From Gordius sp. MW1 (Eukaryota; Nematomorpha; Gordioida; Gordea; Gordiidae), in the NCBI GenBank assembly GCA_964036665.1, contig OZ038526.1, positions 3,658,001 to 3,722,000 on the forward strand: a stretch of DNA of 64,000 nucleotides, read 5' to 3'. The position numbers and the translations under genes are program-made. The notes under the pieces are model-generated. The model saw only the letters and a program-made list of their open reading frames with translations, was not told the DNA's origin and made no database searches. Positions 34,141 to 44,964 of the stretch are shown here, in pieces; within the stretch, counting starts at the first letter, position 1; the number at the start of each line of letters is the position of its first letter.

Positions 34141-36485
34141 TATTATAAGTTTAATTCCTTTTTTGTTACAATGCCCTAAAATTGTAGTGCTTAATTATTT
34201 CACACATTTTTCTTTTTTTAAATAATTTAAAAATTATCTGAACGGGCTTGGGCGTGCCTGACGTTTTTAAAACGGGCATGGACGGGCCTTAAAAATTTAC
34301 GGATGGTCTAGGACGGGCCTAAAGTGTTAAAAAAAATTACGGGCGGGCTCAGACGGGCCTTGAAGTTTTAAAACGGGTACGGGCGGGCCTACCTTCTAAA
34401 AACGGCCCGTTGCAGATCTCTAATGTGAATACATAGTTTTGTCTTATGCATTGCTTTTTACATTATAAGCTGGGTTAACAGGTGCATTTAAATCTACTAT
34501 TTTTCCATATTGTGCAATATAAAATAAATACACAAACCTATACTGTAGTCAATAAATAACTATTTAATGACAAAGTTGGACTGTAATCATTTGAATTAAA
34601 TTTGATTATAATTATTTTTTTTAATTATACGTGCACTTTAATTTTAAGTTTAAAGCCTTATGTTCTTAATCCTATAATAATGCTGCTTTTATTGTTTTTA
34701 CAACGTTTTAATATGTGCATCTAGTTATCAATTCTATAAATAATAATATAATTAAAAGTCACTCGCACTTTGTGGTTTATAACGCTATAGTAAACATGCA
34801 ATAAACACTATGGGCTATAATTGATGATGGTAATATCAATGGACTTAAACGCGTGCCTTAAAAATGTTAAGGTCTACTTTGAAGCTTTAGCCAGGGTTGG
34901 GTCTCAATTTGCTATGCAACCAAGTCAACTATAAGCGAACTTATTATTTTCTAAGTCCTTATATAGTTGACAAACACAGTGAATTTGATACAAATGTTAT
35001 AATTTGCTAGAACAAAAAAATTTAATTTTCTATAGTTCAAATTTATAGTTATTTTAGTCTGCACTTTCCATAGTTATCTTTATGAATTAATTTATATCTT
35101 TATATTGTCATGAGATGTCGTGTTTCGCTAAATCTTAAAAAAGTTTGTGTATTAAAGTTTTTCAAAAAATATCAAATTTGCCATTTGGATTTTTTAACAC
35201 TTATTTAATATTTTTTATAAAACAGGATAAATTTTAATTCCATATATATTTTTTTAAAAAAGTCGAGACGAGACCGAGATTTAACCGCTCCCGAAACGAG
35301 ACGAGATTTTGTTTTCGAGATCGAGACGAGATTGAAACACTATAAGCAGATGTCATGAGTAGGTTTGTCGAAAGATCCCCCTCCCCCTATGCATCGCACG
35401 TTTATGATTTACGTGCGCATGTTGCATGATTCTCCCCCCTTTTGTATCATACGATATTTTTTTAGAATATTATTGATTTTATATTGATATATGATGAAGT
35501 ATATACAATTAATAGAGAAATATCAAAAAATAAAAAAATTTCAAGAATATTATTTTCATATAGTAAAGAAAAATATCAATATTTATATAATAAAGGTAAA
35601 ATATGTATTTTTTTGTTTTTTTCCCAAGTTAATTGCTATGTGTTTGTTAACCCTCGAGAGCATTCGTGGGAAACCACGTAAAGACGAATTGATCCGGCCT
35701 TTTCGGTTGTCTAATATTTCACTAAGAACTAAATTTGGATATTATAATTTTTGGCCCACAACTTTTTATATAGCATCTTTTTGGCCACAGGGGTCCTGTG
35801 TACACGAATAAATGTTTGCATTAATTTTAATCCCCCAATGTGTATACTAAGCCAGGCGCCTTCTCGTACCAATTATAACTCATCTACCACAGCACTCTTC
35901 TGCCCAAAAACCTAGGAGCGTCCCCGACGTTTTGACGGCAGAAGAAATGTAAATATTACGCTAATGTTTATTAATTGTTTTAATTCATACCGTCACATGT
36001 AGTTTTTTTACATTTTGCTCCACTAAACGTGCATCTCTTTTGATTAAACATAAGCAGTAAAATGGCGTTTTTCCTCTAATTACTGTTAATCTGCTAGCCA
36101 AAAGCATAGAAAAATTTTCATTCTGTCGCTGTCACATAATTGACATTTTTAGCTTCGCGGTAGGCGTTTACTGCCTATTTTTTATTATACAAAAAATCTC
36201 CTAAAAATTTTAATTCTATCTATTTCACAAAATATGTAATTCTTTTAATTTTTAACCTTTTATCATTTACCCATAGTTATCGTTATTCTCCCCTATTTAA
36301 TACCCTCCTTTCAATAGCTTAAACACTGGCGTTTACTGCCTATTGTTTTTTAATTTTTTTTCATTAATTGCTGTTAGTACAGGGTTAAACTAGGTAATAG
36401 GTAAAACTTTGCTTTTAATTTTTATTCTTAATTGTTATAGATTGAGTCAAGTGGGGCATGAACCTTAGTATTTGCCAAAAATATT

Positions 36486-36535
36486 AATTGCTATGCAATT
36501 ATAGCGATTTGAACATAAATTGCATAGCAAATATG
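36486..36535. repeat. Solo ATTGCTATGCAAT inverted pair, unit A
   Basis: attgctatgcaattatagcg is followed by aaattgcatagcaaat about 17 bases on, forming a hairpin of the HINE-type end motif without a core. It may be an excision footprint or collapsed element. The same hairpin occurs in unit B near 40006-40055. Confidence 0.5.
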
Positions 36536-36613
36536 CTTTGTTTTTACGTAGTATAAAAGAGTAATCGATGTGTATGAGGATTTAAAGCAAAGATATGTCA
36601 AGAAGGTATTGAA

Positions 36614-36670
36614 ACGGGGGACTGAGGGCGGAGCCCCCAGCAGGGGATTTGGGGGCTGAGCCCCCCAGCA
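36614..36670. repeat. Paired GC hairpins (GGGCGGAGCCCCC type), unit A
   Basis: gggcggagccccc and gggggctgagcccccc are adjacent perfect or near-perfect hairpins in AT-rich surroundings. They recur in unit B at 40134-40190. The function is unknown; this could be the end of a mobile element. Confidence 0.6.
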
Positions 36671-36887
36671 GTTACGCCAGAAGGGAATATATATTTAATT
36701 GTCAACACAATTCTTTATAAAACCTAAATAAAAAAGTTGTTGTTTTGTTATTCTAAAATTAATATTAATTACCCTAATTCTAAATATATTTGGATCTTCC
36801 ACAACATTTATTTACTCAACTGATGATGAATTTGAGCTTTATCCAAAATATTCAGTTGACTTTTCAAGAAACTGTGAACACTAGGTA

Positions 36888-37061
36888 ATAGTGTTGTAAA
36901 AACGGCTGGGTTTTATTTTGTCGACCATTAGTTTTAGTCGACTAAACATTAACCCAAAGGTTTGACTTAAAAACCTTTGGTCTGTTTATGCGACTAAGAA
37001 ATGCAGGCCAAAAAACCTTTGGTCTGTTTATGTTTAGTTGACTCAGTCGTTTTTACGCACT
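36888..37061. mobile_element. hAT-type MITE with exact target duplication, unit A
   Basis: 174 bp, from atagtgttgtaaaaacgg to cgtttttacgcact, flanked by exact actaggta octamers at 36880-36887 and 37062-37069. Internal gtcgac and aacctttggtctgtttatg repeats match the MITE at the splice acceptor (22928-23121). Confidence 0.85.
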
Positions 37062-38529
37062 ACTAGGTACTTTTCCATTGCAAAATGAACTTAAACTAGT
37101 TTCTTATTTATATAGCTTAATTTGAACAAGTTATTTTAGAATAGTCAATTTTAATTAAATGGGATAGTTCACCAGCAAGATTTTTCTATAAAGCAAATAA
37201 ATAATTTAAATTATTAATATAAAGAGGGTTTTACTTAAAGTTTTTATAACAAACATCTAATCTTACAATAATGGTAAACGAGTGTTTGGTAACATATGTC
37301 TTTCAAATTAAATGATAATTTAAGTTTCACATCTTTGAATGTCAAAATTAAAGTCCTAAGGATATGATTTAAGAATTTGAAGGAAGGGGAGAATCATCAG
37401 GAATATATTGTAATGTAATAATTGAAGAGGGGGATATGATGGGGCGATCATAAGGCATTTAACTTAAGATGAATTTACAGCTTTACAGGATGCGATTCCT
37501 TGCCCTCCCCAAAGGGAGTAGTTATCGGTATTATTTTCACTACATATTTTATTCCCTTACGTAGAAAAATTATAATTATATTGAATGAATAAAATCACAC
37601 AACTCTCGATACAATACGTTGTGTATAAAAATCAATGATGCGTGTTCATGTTGATTAATAGGGGAAGAAATAACAAATACGTATAAGCGCGTGGGGGGGG
37701 GGAAAGTATCACACACGTACTGGAAATTAAATAAATACCACATACGAAATTGTGGGGTTCAGTACTATGTATATATTAAAATACGCAGCGAGATCAAACG
37801 AATCTCACAATCAACGAACTTGCAGTATAAAGAAAGGAAGGGAGGGGAATCGAATAAGTATGTCTGAGATAAGCAGTTTTACAAGGGTTTGGGGCGAAAT
37901 CCTTAACTTTTGTATAAGAGGACAGGGGGGGGGGGGTGGGAGAATTTAAATATACGAGTATCTCCGGATACGACATTAAGTTTTAATGTTATATCTTAGT
38001 CTAACTCCATTCATTGCCCTCTCATCAATTGTGAATTTGTATCAGTGACCAGAAATGCCCGGCCCGCCACGGGCTGGGCAACTGTTTTACATTTTAATAT
38101 GAGCGGGCACGCTCATAAGATTCGGACATAATTAAATTAACTCATAGTGTATTATCTTATTACTTTTTTATTAGATTGTATATCGCGAATGCTGCCACCC
38201 CCAAATTAAATCTTTTCCCGATTCCATTTCTTGGCTACGTTTATGAGGATTGAACTATTTATATTTATATAGCCATTTCATTGTTCGCAATACACATGTG
38301 TGCCTTCTACACTTAAAAAAAGGCGTCATGCCATTTTCACACAAACTATGCACATGCATAGACTAATAGACTGCTCATTCCCTTTAAAAAAATGATGCCA
38401 GTTTTGACCGCCATGTTGAAAGAATATAAGCAAACCAATTATTTCAACGTTACAATGGTATTCTATATATACTCTCTCTTTATTTAAATTTTTTTCATAA
38501 TTTTTATAAAATTTCAATTGCCCCTTTTT

Positions 38530-38775
38530 TTACCTCTTTTTTAACCCGGGGGGGGGGGGGGGGGGTACCCCCTTTTTTAACCTGGGGGAGGGGAGGCAAA
38601 TCACTCCCCCCGGGTGAGAAAGAGCCTGAAAAATAAAGGGGAGTGAAAAAGTCCCCGGCCCCCTCTCCGGGTGAGACAGAGGGTAAAAAATAAGAGAGGG
38701 GGGGGGGGGGGGTGAAAGGGTAAAAAATAGGGGGGGGGGCAAATCACACCCCCTCCCCCGGGAGAGGGTAAAAAA
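38530..38775. repeat. G/C-run minisatellite, reverse orientation, unit A
   Basis: Units of gagggtaaaaaataag type alternate with G and C runs and gggtgagaaagag. They are the reverse complement of the units at 22085-22370. G runs reach about eighteen bases and differ in length between units A and B. Confidence 0.85.
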
Positions 38776-40407
38776 TAATATATTAATTTAAGATGAAAAA
38801 CATAAAATGAATAATAAATTATATATATTTTTTTAATAGATAAGCAAGAAGTAAATATAAAAAACATAACAATAATACACAAAAGAGAAAGACAAATATT
38901 TAGGGCTAAAAATACATATAATAATTTAAGCTTAGAGAAAATAAAATGAAAATATAGCATGTAGATAATTTACCCAATTTACCTTTTTTCTTAGTTCAAA
39001 ATGGCGGATTATGATGAAGTATATACAATTAATAGAGAAATATCAAAAAATAAAAAAATTTCAAGAATATTATTTTCATATAGTAAAGAAAAATATCAAT
39101 ATTTATATAATAAAGGTAAAATATGTATTTTTTTGTTTTTTTCCCAAGTTAATTGCTATGTGTTTGTTAACCCTCGAGAGCATTCGTGGGAAACCACGTA
39201 AAAACGAATTGATCCGGCCTTTTCGGTTGTCTAATATTTCACTAAGAACTAAATTTGGATATTATAATTTTTGGCCCACAACTTTTTATATAGCATCTTT
39301 TTGGCCACAGGGGTCCTGTGTACACGAATAAATGTTTGCATTAATTTTAATCCCCCAATGTGTATACTAAGCCAGGCGCCTTCTCGTACCAATTATAACT
39401 CATCTACCACAGCACTCTTCTGCCCAAAAACCTAGGAGCGTCCCCGACGTTTTGACGGCAGAAGAAATGTAAATATTACGCTAATGTTTATTAATTGTTT
39501 TAATTCATACCGTCACATGTAGTTTTTTTACATTTTGCTCCACTAAACGTGCATCTCTTTTGATTAAACATAAGCAGTAAAATGGCGTTTTTCCTCTAAT
39601 TACTGTTAATCTGCTAGCCAAAAGCATAGAAAAATTTTCATTCTGTCGCTGTCACATAATTCACATTTTTAGCTTCGCGGTAGGCGTTTACTGCCTATTT
39701 TTTATTATACAAAAAATCTCCTAAAAATTTTAATTCTATCTATTTCACAAAATATGTAATTCTTTTAATTTTTAACCTTTTATCATTTACCCATAGTTAT
39801 CGTTATTCTCCCCTATTTAATACCCTCCTTTCAATAGCTTAAACACTGGCGTTTACTGCCTATTGTTTTTTAATTTTTTTTCATTAATTGCTGTTAGTAC
39901 AGGGTTAAACTAGGTAATAGGTAAAACTTTGCTTTTAATTTTTATTCTTAATTGTTATAGATTGAGTCAAGTGGGGCATGAACCTTAGTATTTGCCAAAA
40001 ATATTAATTGCTATGCAATTATAGCGATTTGAACATAAATTGCATAGCAAATATGCTTTGTTTTTACGTAGTATAAAAGAGTAATCGATGTGTATGAGGA
40101 TTTAAAGCAAAGATATGTCAAGAAGGTATTGAAACGGGGGACTGAGGGCGGAGCCCCCAGCAGGGGATTTGGGGGCTGAGCCCCCCAGCAGTTACGCCAG
40201 AAGGGAATATATATTTAATTGTCAACACAATTCTTTATAAAACCTAAATAAAAAAGTTGTTGTTTTGTTATTCTAAAATTAATATTAATTACCCTAATTC
40301 TAAATATATTTGGATCTTCCACAACATTTATTTACTCAACTGATGATGAATTTGAGCTTTATCCAAAATATTCAGTTGACTTTTCAAGAAACTGTGAACA
40401 CTAGGTA

Positions 40408-40581
40408 ATAGTGTTGTAAAAACGGCTGGGTTTTATTTTGTCGACCATTAGTTTTAGTCGACTAAACATTAACCCAAAGGTTTGACTTAAAAACCTTTGG
40501 TCTGTTTATGCGACTAAGAAATGCAGGCCAAAAAACCTTTGGTCTGTTTATGTTTAGTTGACTCAGTCGTTTTTACGCACT
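40408..40581. mobile_element. hAT-type MITE, unit B copy
   Basis: Identical insertion carried by the tandem duplication, with actaggta at 40400-40407 and 40582-40589. It therefore predates the duplication. Confidence 0.85.
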
Positions 40582-42054
40582 ACTAGGTACTTTTCCATTG
40601 CAAAATGAACTTAAACTAGTTTCTTATTTATATAGCTTAATTTGAACAAGTTATTTTAGAATAGTCAATTTTAATTAAATGGGATAGTTCACCAGCAAGA
40701 TTTTTCTATAAAGCAAATAAATAATTTAAATTATTAATATAAAGAGGGTTTTACTTAAAGTTTTTATAACAAACATCTAATCTTACAATAATGGTAAACG
40801 AGTGTTTGGTAACATATGTCTTTCAAATTAAATGATAATTTAAGTTTCACATCTTTGAATGTCAAAATTAAAGTCCTAAGGATATGATTTAAGAATTTGA
40901 AGGAAGGGGAGAATCATCAGGAATATATTGTAATGTAATAATTGAAGAGGGGGATATGATGGGGCGATCATAAGGCATTTAACTTAAGATGAATTTACAG
41001 CTTTACAGGATGCGATTCCTTGCCCTCCCCAAAGGGAGTAGTTATCGGTATTATTTTCACTACATATTTTATTCCCTTACGTAGAAAAATTATAATTATA
41101 TTGAATGAATAAAATCACACAACTCTCGATACAATACGTTGTGTATAAAAATCAATGATGCGTGTTCATGTTGATTAATAGGGGAAGAAATAACAAATAC
41201 GTATAAGCGCGTGGGGGGGGGGAAAGTATCACACACGTACTGGAAATTAAATAAATACCACATACGAAATTGTGGGGTTCAGTACTATGTATATATTAAA
41301 ATACGCAGCGAGATCAAACGAATCTCACAATCAACGAACTTGCAGTATAAAGAAAGGAAGGGAGGGGAATCGAATAAGTATGTCTGAGATAAGCAGTTTT
41401 ACAAGGGTTTGGGGCGAAATCCTTAACTTTTGTATAAGAGGACAGGGGGGGGGGGTGGGAGAATTTAAATATACGAGTATCTCCGGATACGACATTAAGT
41501 TTTAATGTTATATCTTAGTCTAACTCCATTCATTGCCCTCTCATCAATTGTGAATTTGTATCAGTGACCAGAAATGCCCGGCCCGCCACGGGCTGGGCAA
41601 CTGTTTTACATTTTAATATGAGCGGGCACGCTCATAAGATTCGGACATAATTAAATTAACTCATAGTGTATTATCTTATTACTTTTTTATTAGATTGTAT
41701 ATCGCGAATGCTGCCACCCCCAAATTAAATCTTTTCCCGATTCCATTTCTTGGCTACGTTTATGAGGATTGAACTATTTATATTTATATAGCCATTTCAT
41801 TGTTCGCAATACACATGTGTGCCTTCTACACTTAAAAAAAGGCGTCATGCCATTTTCACACAAACTATGCACATGCATAGACTAATAGACTGCTCATTCC
41901 CTTTAAAAAAATGATGCCAGTTTTGACCGCCATGTTGAAAGAATATAAGCAAACCAATTATTTCAACGTTACAATGGTATTCTATATATACTCTCTCTTT
42001 ATTTAAATTTTTTTCATAATTTTTATAAAATTTCAATTGCCCCTTTTTTTACCT

Positions 42055-42290
42055 CTTTTTTAACCCGGGGGGGGGGGGGGTACCCCCTTTTTTAACCTGG
42101 GGGAGGGGAGGCAAATCACTCCCCCCGGGTGAGAAAGAGCATGAAAAATAAAGGGGAGTGAAAAAGTCCCCGGCCCCCTCTCCGGGTGAGACAGAGGGTA
42201 AAAAATAAGAGAGGGGGGGGGGGGGGTGAAAGGGTAAAAAATAGGGGGGGGGGGCAAATCACACCCCCTCCCCCGGGAGAGGGTAAAAAA
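42055..42290. repeat. G/C-run minisatellite, unit B
   Basis: Counterpart of 38530-38775 with shorter G runs and one c-to-a change near 42141. Confidence 0.85.
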
Positions 42291-42629
42291 TAATATATTA
42301 ATTTAAGATGAAAAACATAAAATGAATAATAAATTATATATATTTTTTTAATAGATAAGCAAGAAGTAAATATAAAAAACATAACAATAATACACAAAAG
42401 AGAAAGACAAATATTTAGGGCTAAAAATACATATAATAATTTAAGCTTAGAGAAAATAAAATGAAAATATAGCATGTAGATAATTTACCCAATTTACCTT
42501 TTTTCTTAGTTCAAAATGGCGGATTTTCGGCTTCAAATTTTTTCTATGCATGTATGTGTTTAATTCTAATTTATTTAATTTTTTTAACAAATAAAATTTG
42601 GTTCAATTCGCCCTAATCTACGTATTACT

Positions 42630-44014
42630 TTTATAAGTCTAAAAAGGACTTATTTAGCAATCTCTAACTCCAATTTTCTTTCACGACAACGTCCGAGTAT
42701 TAATAATAATTTATTTAATTTTAACATTCCGCGTTAAACTAAATATTCCGCGTTAAACTAAATCCGCGATAATACTATTAATTGGTTTCTGGCTACATTT
42801 TTCTTTCTTTTATTTCATCACGTAGAAAAATTGTATTGTGTATCAGAAATAAATAACACAAACTTACAAGCGCGTCGGGGGGGGGGATAACATACGCGTA
42901 CTAGGAATTAAATGTAAAAGAATAATGGTCTACGCTATGAGTGTACAACGTGTAAGATCAAAAGAGTTGTACCGCGTGTTGAACTCTTAACTTTAATTTT
43001 TGAATAAGATGAGATGGGGGGGGGGGGTGTGGGAAGATATCTTCATCTTCGTATCTCCGGATACGATACCTTTCCCTTTTATTGAAAAGTCAAAGACTTA
43101 ATGTATTTTCGATAGAGTTCTAAGAGTTCCGTGTTGTTGAGCGCAACTATCAAGGCGGCGTTATTAACATTATAAGTCTCAAACATCTGGCATCGAATAC
43201 CGACTCTGGCCTTTGCTCACACGACGACTGATATATGTAAAAATCAGTGATAAAAAGGCAACGTCATGGCTAACGGATTTTTCTTCCAGCTCTGTGACTC
43301 ACCTAGCAACAGCCTTGACAAAACTTATAATTAATATAGAGTGTAAACTGCCATCTTGAAAATTATCCTTTCTTGCCCACGCGCAGACTGTCAAATAATA
43401 GTCAAAGAAACAAATATGACGAATTTAGTCCTTGAGAATTAGTTAGGGATGATTCAGCATAATTGATATTTTGATTTAAATCAGTTTCGGGATTTTCATT
43501 CGTTCGAAGAATTCCGCATGACGAATTTTATATTTGAATCCTCTGTGGAATATTGCAGAATTTTTGTTACATTGATGGGTATTTCCTAGAACTTTTGTTG
43601 TACTGATGGGTATTTCCTTTTTGAGGGTTGACACTCGGAATCAGGATGGGTATTTGCTTTTTGAGGGTTGGTTGCCGAAGGTTCAATTGATCCACCTTTT
43701 CTGACACCATTTATAAGTCTAAAAAGGACTTATTTAGCAATCTCTAACTCCAATTTTCTTTCACGACATCGTCCGAGTATTAATAATAATTTATTTAATT
43801 TTAACATTCCGCGTTAAACCAAATATTCCGCGTTAAACTAAATCCGCGATAATACTATTAATTGGTTTCTGGCTACATTTTTCTTTCTTTTATTTCATCA
43901 CGTAGAAAAATTATATTGTGTATCAGAATTAATAACACAAACTTACAAGCGCGTCGGGGGGGGGGATAACATACGCGTACTAGGAATTAAATGTAAAAGA
44001 ATAATGGTCTACGC
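42630..44014. repeat. Direct repeats of ~305 bp flanking ~775 bp
   Basis: The block starting ttataagtctaaaaagg at about 42630 ends with ggtctacgc at 42935 and recurs at 43711-44014 with very few differences. The interior (42936-43080) shares gtatctccggatacga and the G-run context with 37700-37980, so related sequence also sits in the 3.52-kb unit. The layout resembles a miniature terminal-repeat (TRIM-like) fossil or a simple segmental repeat. No coding sequence was seen. Confidence 0.6.
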
Positions 44015-44460
44015 CAGTGATTCTTAACCTGGGGGTCGCGACCCCCTAGGGGGTCGCGAGAAGTTTGCCGGGGGGTCGCCAAATTTTTTTAGAATCAAAT
44101 AAAAATATTCAGAAAAGCTTCAGGGGATTCGAACTCGTTGTCTTAAGATTCATTATTAGAATTAATAAATGATTGTAATTTAAAATCTTTGTTTAAAACT
44201 AAAAGTTTGCCGCAATTTTGGATACAAATTCGTGCAGAATATCCTCCATTATTTTCAGCAGCAATTCAAAATTTGCTGCCTTTCGCTAATACCTATTTGT
44301 GTGAAAAAGGCTTCTCAACTATGGTGGATATAAAAACTAAAAAACGCAATCGATTGCGACTAGATTCCTGCATGAGGACAGCATTACAATCAATTGAACT
44401 AAGAATTAACAAATTGGCTGAAGATGTTCAGCAGCAGAAATCTCATTAAATATATTTCCG
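44015..44460 (+). mobile_element. hAT fragment (Charlie/SPIN-like left end), 3' deleted
   Basis: Begins cagtgattcttaacctgggg followed by gggtcgcgacccc, the typical start of hAT elements of the Charlie/SPIN kind. The insertion point is right after the direct repeat at 43711-44014. The matching right end could not be found, and the interior is reduced to the last part of the transposase. Confidence 0.75.
44189..44449 (+). pseudogene. hAT transposase C-terminus (ZBED5/SCAND3-like)
   Basis: 86 codons with FWIQIRAEYPPLFSAAIQNL, LLPFANTYLCEKGFSTMVDI and KTKKRNRLRLDSCMRTALQ, the C-terminal block of ZBED5-like hAT transposases. About the last seventh of the usual protein remains. It is directly joined to the left end of the element, so the element is internally deleted. 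Confidence 0.8.
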
Positions 44461-44689
44461 AATGCATATATTTTTTATTTTAAACATTGTTTTTATGTTT
44501 AATTATGAAGTTTTTATGTTATTATTATTTCATTATCTATTTAAATTTTAATTAAATAGATAATAAAATAATAAAGTTGTGTTTTATGTTTATTATATAA
44601 TAAAATGAAAAAATAATAGAAAATCAATATATTATAGGTAATATAATTAAATAATGTGTTGATATACTTACCTAAAACAAATCCCTGAT

Positions 44690-44960
44690 CCGTTTATAAC
44701 CCACCATCCCTCCTCTCCACCCCACCGTCCTTCGATTGGAAGATCTGGAAAAACATAATTTAGAGGATCATAGGCTATAAACAGGAGAAATATTGTTTAT
44801 TTTATACATTTTTAGACACTTACATAAACGATGAAAATAAATCCGTAATGCGCCCGCCATCCCTCCTCTCCACCCTACCGTCCTTCTATTGGAAGATCTG
44901 GAAAAACATAATTTAGAGGATTTAGATTATCATAGTCTATAAACATGAGAAATGTTGTCT
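44690..44960. repeat. 160-bp imperfect tandem pair
   Basis: The run ccatccctcctctccacc, followed by ggaagatctggaaaaacata, occurs at about 44703 and again at about 44863. It lies beside the truncation point of the Helitron. Confidence 0.75.
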
Positions 44961-44964
44961 ATTT

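Larger units (their letters stand above)
31180..34422. mobile_element. Inner hAT element (TAGAGATCTGCA ends)
   Basis: Inverted ends tagagatctgcacgggc and ttgcagatctcta are flanked by exact atgtgaat octamers at 31172-31179 and 34423-34430. Subterminal gacgggcct/cgggcgggcc repeats occur at both ends (31190-31370 and 34240-34400). No coding capacity is left. A HINE-like element is inserted within it. Confidence 0.9.
30922..35342. mobile_element. Outer hAT element of a nested set
   Basis: The left end tagtgatgcggcaaaacc and the right end gattgaaacacta are flanked by exact taagcaga octamers at 30914-30921 and 35343-35350. Subterminal cgagacgag repeats lie at both ends in opposite orientation. No transposase is left. 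A second hAT (31180-34422) occupies its middle, so the element proper is about 1.2 kb. Confidence 0.9.
35491..42525. repeat. Head-to-tail duplication of a 3.52-kb unit
   Basis: Unit A is 35491-39010 (3520 bp) and unit B 39011-42525 (3515 bp). Outside G-run length changes only a handful of substitutions were seen, for example g/a near 35685 versus 39205 and g/c near 36134 versus 39654. The unit contains a hAT-type MITE, GC hairpins, a possible LTR-like block and the reverse-oriented G-run minisatellite. No host gene is recognised in it; several open frames (up to 119 codons) are repeat-derived or lack features. Confidence 0.95.

Noticed and set aside
38601-42475. Hydrophobic 119-codon minus-strand frames in each tandem unit
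   Set aside because: The N-terminal half is AT-rich DNA and the C-terminal half is the G-run minisatellite; no domain or splice context.
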